DNA of 64,000 nt from Treponema sp. (GCA_017449285.1 JAFSJX010000003.1:103070-167069), one strand, 5' to 3'. Positions 43,996-53,600 are shown, counted from the stretch's first letter. The notes: a model not told the origin generated them from the sequence alone. Numbers and translations are program-made.

Positions 43996-45162
43996 CTATT
44001 CTTCAATCAGACAGATTAAATGTTTTTTAAAAGCATCCAACAAAGGAATTACAAGAGAAAAGGAAGATTTTACTCTTCTAGAAAGTGATTCTCTTTCACT
44101 TATATACTCCAATGTAAGATTTACAGCTGTCATTGTATCAACAACTTTTGCATTTATGATTGAATCATAATTCAGTGCATTATAAAGATTCTCGAATTTC
44201 TTACTGTACGCAAACGGAATGACAGGAACACCTGTAGAAAATGCCGCTATCGTCGAGTGCATTCTTGCGCCTGTAAACACATCCATCTGTGAAATAAGAT
44301 TTTTTATTTCTGCAGGATTTTCTATATTTTCCAAAAAAATACAATTCGCATATTTTTCTTTCAATTCAGCACAAAGCCGATAATCATCTTCACAAGAATT
44401 ACGAGGGTCAATTACATGAGGAATAAGATATATTTCATATTCAACGGTCTTTGAAAGTTTTGATAAAATTTCTTCAATGTAAGCCTTGTAATCAACAGTC
44501 AAATTGAACTGATTTTTTCCTGTATAACCGCCATTCCAAAGCAGTGCGGAAATATTTACGCCGATTCTTATTTTGCCGTTTTTTAGCAACATATCTCCAT
44601 AAGGTTTCAACGCCATAGCAATATCGGTAGTAACATGCAGTTTGCTCCCTGCAATTTTTTCTACAAGCAGGGCAGACTCTTCATCACGGGAAAAAACTGC
44701 ACAGGATTTCTTGAATATCCATTCTGCCCATTTTCTTACAAAAAAATGTTTAAACGGTCCGTATGTTTGGGGACCAAGGACGATTGGAGTATTGCATTTT
44801 ATAATCACAGTTTTTATTAAAGTTTGAGAAATAAACCTGCGAATTCCGTACATATCCGTAAAACTGTCGCCTTCTGTAAAATCAAAACAAATATTCGCCT
44901 CTTTTACGCTGTTCAAGAGTTCCAATCGTTTTATTTTTGAACGGTGATTTATACGATGCATACTAACTTTTAAATTTTTCCAATCTTTCGGGGCTGGAGG
45001 AAATTCATCTGTCAAAAACGGCTGAAACAAGTCGATAGAGAAGTTAAGTTTTTTTTCTTGCGCAATTTCCTGCAACAAGTCCAAAAACGCATACGCAAGA
45101 GCCTCGCACCCCTTGTTACCACTGAACAAACTCAGTCCGAACAGGCAAATCTTTGTTTTCAT
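43996..45162 (-). CDS. Polysaccharide pyruvyl transferase family protein
   Basis: 388-residue member of the family (CsaB, WcaK, PssM types) that adds ketal pyruvate to sugars of surface polymers, using PEP. Seen motifs are GLSLFSGNKGCEALAYAFLD at the N terminus, VLGPQTYGPFK in the middle and the C-terminal MDVFTGARMHSTIAAFSTGVPVIPFAYSKKF, the family's strongest signature. It overlaps the upstream acyltransferase gene by four bases and is AT-rich like its neighbours. Confidence 0.9.
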   Translation of the reverse strand: MKTKICLFGLSLFSGNKGCEALAYAFLDLLQEIAQEKKLNFSIDLFQPFLTDEFPPAPKDWKNLKVSMHRINHRSKIKRLELLNSVKEANICFDFTEGDSFTDMYGIRRFISQTLIKTVIIKCNTPIVLGPQTYGPFKHFFVRKWAEWIFKKSCAVFSRDEESALLVEKIAGSKLHVTTDIAMALKPYGDMLLKNGKIRIGVNISALLWNGGYTGKNQFNLTVDYKAYIEEILSKLSKTVEYEIYLIPHVIDPRNSCEDDYRLCAELKEKYANCIFLENIENPAEIKNLISQMDVFTGARMHSTIAAFSTGVPVIPFAYSKKFENLYNALNYDSIINAKVVDTMTAVNLTLEYISERESLSRRVKSSFSLVIPLLDAFKKHLICLIEE

Positions 45163-45797
45163 TTTGTGCTTTCTCCATTTGAATCAAGTTCACGCAGTTT
45201 CAAAACCGCAGAACAAAATTCTTTCGGCTTATCCATCAAATCAACATATTTCGCCAAAATATGTGCTTCAAATTCCCACCATCTGCTTTTTTCAAGTAAA
45301 GCGACCGTTTCATCATCAAATCGTTTTCTTACGATTCTGGCTGGATTTCCGGCGACAATTGTATAGGGGGAGGGTACAGATGTAACGATACTTCCGGCGC
45401 CAATGACGACACCGTTAGGAATTTGCGTGCACTTGTTGGTAATCAAAACATTCTGCCCAATCCAAACATCGTTTCCGATTTCAAGTTTTTTCCGCTCGAT
45501 GTCATATTCTGGCTTGACCAAACCAAGTACCGGATTGTAAAAGCAGGCTGCCGTAGAAATATGTTCGACAGGATGATTTCCAGCAAGAAATTTGACACCA
45601 TCGGCGATTGAACAGTAATTCCCGATTTTCGTTCCTCTCGGAAAACATAGATATCCATAAGAACCTATACCAACATCAAGACCAAGATATTTTTTTACAA
45701 AATGACGAAATCGGCTGGAAAATATCTGATTCTTTATGCCTCTCTCTAGTCTTATGCGCAACTGGATATATTTTTCTTTAAAATTACCAATAATCAT
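45159..45797 (-). CDS. Xenobiotic/CatB-type hexapeptide acyltransferase
   Basis: About 212 residues of left-handed beta-helix type. Features are IGNYCSIADGVKFLAGNHPVEHIST with the catalytic His, then IGNDVWIGQNVLITNKCTQIPNGVVIGAGSIVT-type repeats (positions about 120-155) and the closing VAGNPARIVRKRF. It probably O-acetylates a sugar of the locus. The start is ATG 45797, with GGGGTGAG upstream and an ATGA overlap with the flippase stop; the open frame extends a further 108 codons antisense-like into the flippase gene, which should not be annotated. Confidence 0.9.
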   Translation of the reverse strand: MIIGNFKEKYIQLRIRLERGIKNQIFSSRFRHFVKKYLGLDVGIGSYGYLCFPRGTKIGNYCSIADGVKFLAGNHPVEHISTAACFYNPVLGLVKPEYDIERKKLEIGNDVWIGQNVLITNKCTQIPNGVVIGAGSIVTSVPSPYTIVAGNPARIVRKRFDDETVALLEKSRWWEFEAHILAKYVDLMDKPKEFCSAVLKLRELDSNGESTK

Positions 45798-47332
45798 CTG
45801 CTCACCCCTGCTTGTCTTATTCTTGAAACAATAAACATTTTCACTTTTTCCTTCTCCATTCGGTTCAAAATGAGAAAATACCCGAATAAACCAATAAGCA
45901 CCGTTGAGGATGCCACGACAGCTGACAATCTTAAAAAACTTTCTGCCATTGAAAAATGAAAAACACAAGGCAGAATCGCAGAAAGAAAAGATGCAAGGAT
46001 GCTCGGAAACAATGCTTTCCGTATGAAAAGAGATACCTGCAAGTCCGTCAAAACAGAATTGATGATTATTCGTAAGAGCAAAGCAACGAAGGCAATGACA
46101 ATCGCAATGTATTGAACGCAATATGCATCGAATCCTTTTTTCAATGCAAGATACGCAAGCGGAAGGTTCAGCAATAATACACCTCCGACTACTGACTGAT
46201 ACAGTTTCATCTTTCCACTTGCCTGTGACAGTGATTGAAGCGGATAACTTACGGAATCAAACAGAACCTCAATGAGAATAAGACGCGTAAATGTAACGCT
46301 CATATCAGGGACATTGGTGAGCCACAGTTTCAAGACATAGTGCATTTCCAGAAAAAGCGGACACATAAAAATCCATAGCAAAAAATATGACAATTTCGTA
46401 CTCTGAAAAACCAAATCGAAGCTAGTGTTTTTCTCGTTTACGGAATATGTTTTTATTATCTGAGGGCGCACAGCCATATTAAAATTTGCGCTGAAACTTG
46501 AAACTGCGCTGTTCACATTATACGCAATGCCTCGCGCAGCATTTACGACAGGACCAAAAAACATATTCAGCAAGATATTCGTGATTTGATTCTTAGCTAT
46601 TCCCGCACAAGTTCCAAACAGACACCAGCCGCTGAAACTAAGGATTTCTTGCAATTGCACTTTGTCCCATTGCAGTGAAAACCTGCATTCTGTGTATGAT
46701 TTTCTGCACCACGAATAATAAGCAAACGCGATAATGACAGAAATAGCAGCAAGCAGAAATCCGTACATCACAAGAGAATCGAACGAAATCACCCGCAGAA
46801 GTAATACGGAAGCCAGTTTCAGAACCCCTTCCGAAATGCTTATGAACGCATAGACATTCATATTTTCGTGCGAGATTATCAATGCCAGAAACGGTGTAGA
46901 AAACAGGTTTGAGGCAAAGGAAATTACTACCAAATGGAAAACGGATTTTGCGGCATCCATCCTTTCCAACGGAATGAGGAGTTTATTCTGGACAAACCAA
47001 AGTCCTGCCGTTTCGCTTGCAGCAACAACAATCAAGATTATAAAAATGTAAATTTCTACTGTGATACAAAAAACTTTCTGCAAGCCGTCAAAATCATCTT
47101 TTCCCAAAAAGAAACTGTAAAACCGCTGTGTGGCAGAACTCATTGCAACACTTAGGAAGTTGAATGTCGTTACGATTCCCGCTATGACATTGTAAATGCC
47201 ATAATCAACCGTTCCTAGTGTGGTCAGAATTACCCTAATGCTGTACAAGTTTACGGCAAGAAGAAAAATCTGGCGGAAATAGAGCATTACAGTGTTTTTC
47301 GCAATTAATTTACGGCTCTTTATCGCGTCCAT
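45794..47332 (-). CDS. Wzx-like polysaccharide flippase
   Basis: 512 residues, 12-14 membrane segments, of the MOP/PST family that flips lipid-linked oligosaccharide across the inner membrane. The start LIAKNTVMLYFRQIFLLAVNLYSIRVILTTLG and the early GTVDYGIYNVIAGIV are typical of bacterial Wzx. Its ATG follows the stop of the Fe-S protein gene directly. Base composition here is closer to the host average than in the core of the locus. Confidence 0.9.
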   Translation of the reverse strand: MDAIKSRKLIAKNTVMLYFRQIFLLAVNLYSIRVILTTLGTVDYGIYNVIAGIVTTFNFLSVAMSSATQRFYSFFLGKDDFDGLQKVFCITVEIYIFIILIVVAASETAGLWFVQNKLLIPLERMDAAKSVFHLVVISFASNLFSTPFLALIISHENMNVYAFISISEGVLKLASVLLLRVISFDSLVMYGFLLAAISVIIAFAYYSWCRKSYTECRFSLQWDKVQLQEILSFSGWCLFGTCAGIAKNQITNILLNMFFGPVVNAARGIAYNVNSAVSSFSANFNMAVRPQIIKTYSVNEKNTSFDLVFQSTKLSYFLLWIFMCPLFLEMHYVLKLWLTNVPDMSVTFTRLILIEVLFDSVSYPLQSLSQASGKMKLYQSVVGGVLLLNLPLAYLALKKGFDAYCVQYIAIVIAFVALLLRIIINSVLTDLQVSLFIRKALFPSILASFLSAILPCVFHFSMAESFLRLSAVVASSTVLIGLFGYFLILNRMEKEKVKMFIVSRIRQAGVSR

Positions 47333-48565
47333 TTATACACCTCGCCTCAGAAGCCGTTTTAATATCTTTTTCAAAGACGCAGGACAAAACCGATGTATGC
47401 ATTTTTTTATCAAGAAAATCGGATATTTTTCGTACTTGAATTTTTTGAAAAACTGATTCAAATCTCCGTCGATTCCGTCATAAATTGAATTCCGAACGGA
47501 CGGACGCAGACTTGCGTGATTATATGCGACATTAACACGGAGACATTCATCACCCGGAACGGGGAATATGTCAAAATCGTTTTTTATCAAGTCAAACACT
47601 TTTTTTCCCTGTTCACTGTTAATCGTACAAAAACTTATGCCGTCTTTCCCTGAAATTTCTGGGTATGTTTTATCCGTTCCCCAAAAATCACCCATCGTAA
47701 TGTCGCCAATTCTGTTCTCGCTTCTTGCAAACGGACAGCGGTAGCAGGATTCTCGGTAACTTTCGCACCTCAAGAACGCAGAATAATATGGATCACAAAT
47801 TCCATCTATGACCTTAGTCTTAGTCTTAGTCTTAACAAGCGTTTTTCCACCGCAGCTCCAGCCAGCAATATCTTTGTCGCGGAAACCGTAGTAGATGACT
47901 TTTCCTTTTGTTTTTTTCCCCAGCCATTCCAAATACTTCTGAAACAGTTTCTCGCTCGGCACTCCGTGGCAAATCAAATCCATTGTAAACAGATTTTCGT
48001 AAGACTTTCCTAGGAATGCTTTTAATCCCGCAATCTGGCACGGACTTCCACCGTAAAGCACGGTCTTTTCGTTTTCAAGCAATCTCTTCACATCAGAGAA
48101 AGAATGTTCGGTGCTACAAGAAACATATTTTGAGCCTTGAACTATATGTAATTTTTCTGGAGAATGCACGGCTGTTTGTTTTACGCACAATTTTTCATCA
48201 AATGCCGCACCAAATACGACACCACCATTATGCAATATATAATCTGCGATTCCGCCAAACGCACCGCCAGAGCTTGACTTAGAAAGTACATTTTTGTTCT
48301 TCAAAATCATTGCGTATCGCTCTGCGACGAAATCTGTGTTTTTTTGCGGAGAAAGAACAGGACAATGGCGCACGCAACTGCCACACTCAATGCAATCATC
48401 AGAAATTTTGGGAAACAAGAAGCCCTCGGTATCGGCTTGCATATTTATGCACTGTTTCGGACAGCTTTGCTCGCACGAGCGGCAACCTACACAAAGAATA
48501 TGAGAAAGGCTCGCTACATTTTTCGCAATCCGTCGCGTGTCAGACAATTCAGAACATCTCCCCAA
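47333..48565 (-). CDS. F420H2-dehydrogenase-beta-like Fe-S protein of polysaccharide loci
   Basis: 410 residues. Two N-terminal 4Fe-4S ferredoxin motifs are CVGCRSCEQSCPKQC and CIECGSCVRHCP. They are followed by the FrhB/FdhB N- and C-terminal domains (SSSGGAFGGIADYILHNGGVVFGA, LYGGSPCQIAGLKAFL, MDLICHGVPSEKLFQKYL) and a further Cys group CESYRESCYRCPFA. Such proteins are repeatedly found next to polysaccharide pyruvyl transferases in glycan clusters, where their redox role is unknown; coenzyme F420 is not expected here. The TTG start at 48565 has GGAG seven bases upstream. A 6-base tandem repeat gives an internal KTKTKTK stretch. First gene of the eight-gene operon. Confidence 0.85.
   Translation of the reverse strand: MGRCSELSDTRRIAKNVASLSHILCVGCRSCEQSCPKQCINMQADTEGFLFPKISDDCIECGSCVRHCPVLSPQKNTDFVAERYAMILKNKNVLSKSSSGGAFGGIADYILHNGGVVFGAAFDEKLCVKQTAVHSPEKLHIVQGSKYVSCSTEHSFSDVKRLLENEKTVLYGGSPCQIAGLKAFLGKSYENLFTMDLICHGVPSEKLFQKYLEWLGKKTKGKVIYYGFRDKDIAGWSCGGKTLVKTKTKTKVIDGICDPYYSAFLRCESYRESCYRCPFARSENRIGDITMGDFWGTDKTYPEISGKDGISFCTINSEQGKKVFDLIKNDFDIFPVPGDECLRVNVAYNHASLRPSVRNSIYDGIDGDLNQFFKKFKYEKYPIFLIKKCIHRFCPASLKKILKRLLRRGV
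47813..47834. repeat. CTTAGT hexanucleotide tandem repeat (3.7 copies) in coding sequence
   Basis: CTTAGT repeated three times plus CTTA, encoding alternating K and T in the Fe-S protein. Changes in copy number would stay in frame and vary only the length of the loop. Confidence 0.75.
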
Positions 48566-48687
48566 AAAATATCTCCACGCAAAATGTCAGTTCGCGCAAC
48601 GCGTTCACACCGACACTTCACGAAAATTCCTTACACGAACGTTCTTTGAGTCATTTCTATTTTTTAGAGAATGGGGATAGAAAAAAA

Positions 48688-48979
48688 TTATTTTCCGAGA
48701 TAAAAACTAGTCTTACTGTATTCTTTCCATTTGTCGTACATACTTTGATAATTGTCTTTTATGAAAGATTGTATTTTGTTCACTTCGCGGTCATTAAGCC
48801 TGCCTTTTTCCTGCAAAACAGAATCGCCGTTTCCTTTTACAAAGAATTTGGCAGAACCTTCTTCCGTAAGTTTTGAGTCACTCGCATGAACATGCATTGC
48901 TTCTGTCATCACATTTTTTATAGGCAAATCCACTGACAATCATATCTGCTTCATCAGAAATCTTCTTTAAATTAGGCAT
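48688..48979 (-). pseudogene. DUF4160-like small protein, frameshifted
   Basis: A strong GGAGG six bases before ATG 48979 starts a frame MPNLKKISDEADMI that runs out at 48878 after 33 codons. A second frame, open from TTG 48939 to the stop at 48688, continues with SVDLPIKNVMTEAMHVHASD and matches the usual DUF4160 pattern (HVH..., then EVNKIQSFIKDNYQSMYDKWKEY). Joining them near 48937-48941 restores one protein of about 97 residues, so a net one-base insertion or two-base loss is likely. Alternatively the downstream part starts from TTG without a ribosome site. The function of the family is unknown. Confidence 0.65.
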
Positions 48980-49244
48980 ACTTTACCTCCACAGACTTTA
49001 TTGGAGTTAAAAATGTTTTTGGATTTATGTAAAGGCTTTTCAAGATAGGAGTCAAATCAATGTATTCTTCTTCGGCTTCTTTGTTGTGGGCGTATTTTGC
49101 CATGACCACAAGATAACCGTTATCCCACTGCACGACAGATTCATACTTTTCCAAAGAATACGGCGCAATGAATTTTAAGCGGCTGTCACGAAAAGAGAAT
49201 ATAGTATACTGTCCGTCATTTGAAAGAAATGCCTTTTCGTCCAT
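48972..49244 (-). CDS. Small protein paired with the DUF4160-like gene
   Basis: 90 residues, not confidently assigned; the C terminus (EEYIDLTPILKSLYINPKTF, then IKSVEVKYA) faintly resembles DUF2442 proteins, which are often encoded beside DUF4160. It overlaps the start of the following frameshifted gene by eight bases, so the two were an operon. A GGAG about 11 bases upstream supports the ATG. Such pairs are seen near mobile or accessory regions; a toxin-antitoxin role is only a guess. Confidence 0.65.
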   Translation of the reverse strand: MDEKAFLSNDGQYTIFSFRDSRLKFIAPYSLEKYESVVQWDNGYLVVMAKYAHNKEAEEEYIDLTPILKSLYINPKTFLTPIKSVEVKYA

Positions 49245-49278
49245 AGCAAATAAATCTCCAATACACCTATTCTACCAC

Positions 49279-49299
49279 AGTTTTCGATTATTGAAAACT
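49279..49299. promoter_or_regulatory. Inverted repeat upstream of the small gene pair
   Basis: AGTTTTC-GATTATT-GAAAACT has seven-base arms. On the minus strand it lies just upstream of a TAGAAT that could be the -10 of the gene pair, so it may be a regulator site; on the plus strand it is followed by TTTT but there is no gene to terminate. Confidence 0.3.
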
Positions 49300-49364
49300 T
49301 TTCCTTCCCCAAAAAATAGAAATGTCAAAGAACTTTCCGCACACTCTTACCGAGTCTACGATTT

Positions 49365-50147
49365 TTATCTCTCCCCCACTACAAACCCGCCCCGCGCAAT
49401 CCGCATCGCAAATGGCACGAGCCTCATCTGCCGCCTAATCCGCTTGAACGAAAAATCTTGCCCCAGGCGGTAAAGCCACTCCAGCCGGTGGCGAATCATA
49501 AACTCTGGGGCGCGCTTTACGCTTCCGCTCCAAAAGTCGATTGCCCCGCCGTTACCGAAAATGATTTTTGCATTCAGGCGGTCTTTGTTTTTCAAAATCC
49601 AGCATTCTTGGCGCGGACAGCCCAGACACACAATCAAAATATCAGCGTCTGATTCATTTATGAGCGAAATAATCTCATCGTCACTTTTCTCCTCATAGCC
49701 GTTTAAGCGTCCACAAATCTCGACGTTCGGGAAATCCGCATGTATTTTTTCTGCCGCATTCAAGTTGTTTTCTTCGTTTGCACCGTAGAGAAAGATTCGC
49801 GTTGTTCTGTCGGCGGGAAGATAGGTAAAGAAATCCGTTCCCGTGTAGCGGTCGTTTGCGGAAAAATGAGTTCCCTGCATTTTGTTTATTGCAAGCAAGA
49901 GTCCGTTTCCGTCCACAAAATTGTAGTCCGTCTGCTGGAGATACCACAGCATAAAAGGATTTGTTTCGGCAGTTAAAAAAATTTCGGGATTGACGAATGA
50001 AATAATGTGCTTTGCAGAATTTTCCAGCATCATTCGGAACAAAGTTTGCATAGCGTCAAAAGATTCGGGAATAGCAACGGGCATTGCATTTATTGAATAA
50101 AAATGAAGAGACGATGCACTGTAAGAAGATTTCGTTCTTTCCGCCAA
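49365..50147 (-). CDS. WecG/TagA/CpsF-family glycosyltransferase
   Basis: About 260 residues of the GT26 family, which transfers ManNAc-type or related sugars to undecaprenyl-PP-GlcNAc. Motifs are NFVDGNGLLLAINKMQG, YGANEENNLNAAEKI, LIVCLGCPRQECWI, and the C-terminal GGAIDFWSGSVKRAPEFM followed by RLEWLYRLGQD. I choose TTG 50147, which has AGGAG eight bases upstream and keeps the conserved core; the open frame extends to GTG 50204 with no ribosome site. It stands upstream of the glycan operon, driven by the divergent, operator-rich promoter at 50247-50275. Confidence 0.88.
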   Translation of the reverse strand: MAERTKSSYSASSLHFYSINAMPVAIPESFDAMQTLFRMMLENSAKHIISFVNPEIFLTAETNPFMLWYLQQTDYNFVDGNGLLLAINKMQGTHFSANDRYTGTDFFTYLPADRTTRIFLYGANEENNLNAAEKIHADFPNVEICGRLNGYEEKSDDEIISLINESDADILIVCLGCPRQECWILKNKDRLNAKIIFGNGGAIDFWSGSVKRAPEFMIRHRLEWLYRLGQDFSFKRIRRQMRLVPFAMRIARGGFVVGER

Positions 50148-50223
50148 AATACTTTCTCCTGATAAAAATTGAGAAACAAAATCCCCCTGTCCGGGCCGAA
50201 ACACCGTAACAGGGGAAAACAGG

Positions 50224-50297
50224 TCGTAATAACGACCTTCTTTGTTACTATAAGTCGTATTTACGATTTAGTCAATGGCTTTATAACGTAATTACGA
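50224..50297. promoter_or_regulatory. Three 12-bp operators at exact 31-bp spacing
   Basis: TCGTAATAACGA (50224-50235), TCGTATTTACGA (50255-50266) and ACGTAATTACGA (50286-50297) share TCGTAWTWACGA. The first is extended by GG/CC arms. The middle one lies between the -35 and -10 of the wecG promoter, the first in the wecG leader and the third at the -10/start of the XRE gene, so a bound regulator would shut both. Confidence 0.7.
50247..50275 (-). promoter_or_regulatory. wecG promoter with an operator in its spacer
   Basis: On the minus strand TTGACT (50270-50275), 17-base spacer, TATAGT (50247-50252). The middle 12-bp palindrome lies in the spacer. On the plus strand TATAAC at 50282-50287 or TATAAA at 50298-50303 may serve the XRE gene. 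Confidence 0.7.
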
Positions 50298-50308
50298 TAT
50301 AAAAAGAT

Positions 50309-50626
50309 ATGGCATCATTTGCAGATAGATTGCAAGAAGAAATAAATTACATCGGTTTGTCACGGAAAGAATTGGCTCTCCATGCAAATATAAACCCTCG
50401 TGCGCTGGCTATGTATTTGGGGACGCAACAATCCATGCCTCCTGCCGATGTCGCGGTAAAACTTGCGAAGGTACTTCATGTCTCCGTAGAATACTTAGTC
50501 ACAGGGAAAGAAACCTCTTACCGACAACTGTCCGATTTAGAACGTGACCTAAAATCGCTCCCCCAGCCCGTCATTGATTCCGTCAGCCTAATGATTCATA
50601 CGCTTGCAGAAAATGAGAAAAAGTAA
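50309..50626 (+). CDS. XRE-family regulator, probable autorepressor at the wecG promoter
   Basis: 105 residues. HTH of the XRE/Cro type at about residues 15-70 (LSRKELALHANINPRALAMY) with GTQQSMPPADVAVKLAKVLHVSVEYLVTG after it, as in small peptide-independent repressors; the rest is helical. It is transcribed away from wecG. No ribosome site is seen; a TATAAA lies five bases before the ATG. The three phased palindromes around its own start make autoregulation likely by inference. Confidence 0.88.
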   Translation: MASFADRLQEEINYIGLSRKELALHANINPRALAMYLGTQQSMPPADVAVKLAKVLHVSVEYLVTGKETSYRQLSDLERDLKSLPQPVIDSVSLMIHTLAENEKK

Positions 50627-50691
50627 TAATAGAACCCTGAGTGATGGATGCTGAAACGTGTTTCGTATAACGCTTCTCGTATCCGCCTTGC

Positions 50692-53600
50692 TTACAAAAA
50701 GTAAGTCTGCATCTCGCCTTTTCCTTTGACGGCGACTTCTACGCTTTCGCCATAGGAAACAACGTCTTTTGTCTGCGCGTGGGTTGTTTCGCTCACATGA
50801 ATCCGCATCGGCTCGCCCGTGCTTTCCATGCGGCTTGCGACATTTACCGTATCGCCCCAGATGTCGTAGATGAATTTTGTCTTTCCGATAACGCCGGCTA
50901 CAAGGTTTCCCGTGTTGATGCCCACGCGGATTTGCACTTTTACAGGTGAATTTTCGTTAAAGACGCGCACATCGTCCAGCACTCCCTGCGCAAAACGTAC
51001 CATCTTTAGCGCGCTGTCATTGTCAGCCTCTTCGGTAAGTCCGCAGGCCGCCATATACGCATCCCCAATCGTCTTAATTTTTTCAATGCCCTCACGCTTC
51101 GCCCGCTCATCAAACAGCGAAATCATCTTGTTCAGCAAAGTGACGACCTCTTCCGCGCTCATGCCGCCGCTCATTTTCGTAAAGCCCACAATATCGGTAA
51201 ACAATACCGTTACGTTCGGGAATTTCTGCGCTATCGTGCGGTCTGGATGCTCTGTCAGTTCGTCCGCAACTTCCTGTGGCAGAATGTTCAGCAAAAGATT
51301 CTCCGCCTTTTCGTTCGCAATTTTCAGTTCGTGGGTGCGCTCCTCAACTTTTTTCTCCAATTCAATCTGATAGCGGCGCATCTTGTGAATTTTTCTGACG
51401 ACCAGGGCAACCACAATCAGGGCAAGCACACACCAGAACCACGGACGTTGCCAGATGTACGGTTTTTTGATGATGACAACGGGTGCGGAAGGCTCGCTGG
51501 AAACCTCATCGCTATTTTGCGACATGACGGTAAATTTATACGTACCCGGTTTTAGGTTCGTATATGAGACAAGTCTTGTACCCGACCAATCAGAATAGTC
51601 ATCCTCAAAGCCATCGAGCTTAAAACTAAAGCGCATACTATCCGAAGAAATAAAACTCAGCCCCGTATACTTGATTGAGAGACGTTTTGCAGACGGTGGC
51701 AGGACAATTGTTTCACCATGATACTCGTATTTGCCGTTGTCTACCGTATATTCCTGAATCTCAATGTGCGGCGCAATTTTATTTTTCCCAGATTTTACGG
51801 GGTCATAAATCGCAAATCCATCCACAAGCGTAAACCAAACGCGTCCGCGAGCATCTTTCATGGAAAGTGATGTTGACGTAACGCCGCCCGTAATCAAGCC
51901 GTCAGAATCACCGTAAGTCTTAATCGAAAGTTTTTTCTTTATTCCTGCGGCAACTGCAAGCATATCATCGTAATCTGCGGAAACAATGCCTTTGTTCGTA
52001 GTCATCCATGCGGTCAGCGTATAGTCACAGATTATCTGGAAAATGCCACCAGAACACAATCCTACCGATGTGTCAAAATTAAAAAATGAATCAGTCTTGG
52101 GAAGATATTTTGAAAGCCCCATGCCAGTGCCAATCCAAATCGTATCGTCAATACTCGTAATTTTAAAGATGACGTTTCCCACCAGCCCCTGCTCTGTCGT
52201 GTAATGGCGTATAATCTGCTTATCCTTGAGAACATACACGCCACCGCCGTCCGTACCGACCCAAATGCTGCCGTCCGAATCTTCATACAAGCACATAATG
52301 AATTCATTCTCAAAACCTTCTGCGCGCGTAATTGAAGAAAGACTTCCGTCTTCGTGAGAAACAATGGTCAGCCCCTGCGTTGTGCCAAAATAATAATCTC
52401 CGTCAGTCGTCTTGATAGCAACGCGACATTTTGAACCGACAAGTCCGTCCGCAGTCTCCCATTTGGTCACTGTGCCGTCCTCTGTGATTCGTATCTGACT
52501 TATTCCTGAATATGCCGAAATAAGCAGCTCATTATCAACAGTCATAGAAACATGACGAATTCGAGAGCCTTTGAACAAAGCGGTAATTTCATTTTCGATA
52601 AGCCTATTGTCTTTATAGCAATACATTCCGTCATCTGCACCCAGCCATGTGACCCCACGTGTTTTATCCTCGCAGATGGCATTTATCGTTGTTGGCGTAG
52701 GAATCGTGCGGAATTTTCCCTGACTCAGTTTTTCTATGCCACCACGGTTGTACGCAAGCCAGATATTTCCTTCCCTGTCTTGGAAAACTTCGTTGATGTA
52801 GTCATCGGCTATACCGTTGCGCTTGTCATAGTACGTATACAGCCCATTGTGAATGACAGTCAGTCCTGAATCAGACGCAAACCAATAGTTTCCCGATGAG
52901 TCCTGAATGATTCCGTTGACTACCGTACCTTCCAGATGGTCATGTGAAATATCAAACAGGGTTTCTTCCGTGCCTTTGATTTTGACCGCAAAATGAGGGG
53001 CTACGCCGAACCAGAATGCACCGCTTTTGTCCTGCCGGACTTCGTTTACCGATGGATTTGCGATTTTTGTGATGCCCGTAAAGCGTTCGATTGACTTGTT
53101 TGACCACACAAAAAGGTCACCAGAAATTGCTGTCGTTATCCAAATTCTGCCCGCCGTGTCGCAGTACAATTTTGAGACCTGAATCGTCTCCTGCCCCAGT
53201 TCTTTCAGCCCATGCGGAATAACAATTTCGTGCGAAGGAGTCAGATAGCACAAGCCGGATGCCGTTCCCAGCCAGATATTGTGGTCATGGTCTTCGCAGA
53301 TTGCCCTCACTGAATTTTGCGGGATGCCATTTTCTGTGGTATACCTGCTGACAGAACCGTCCGCCTTAAAGCAACTTACGCCCTCATCATTGTGACCGAC
53401 CCACAGGTTTTCTTCTGAATCCTGAAAAATGGAGCGCACCGAAGAAAAGGCGTATTTTTCGTCAACCATAAGATTAAACGTAGTGAATTCCACACCATCG
53501 AAGCGCACAAGCCCATCATACGTGCCGAGCCAAATATAGCCTTTTTGATCCTGCATGAGCGCAGTAATCGTCATACCAGGAAGACCGTCCGAAGTCGTCC

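Noticed and set aside
45798..46121. N-terminal 108-codon extension of the acyltransferase
   Set aside because: It lies antisense-like within the flippase gene and is Cys/Phe/His-rich; the family start and ribosome site are at 45797.
47333..48565. Genuine F420-reducing enzyme
   Set aside because: No F420 biosynthesis or hydrogenase partner nearby; the family is widespread in glycan clusters of organisms without F420.
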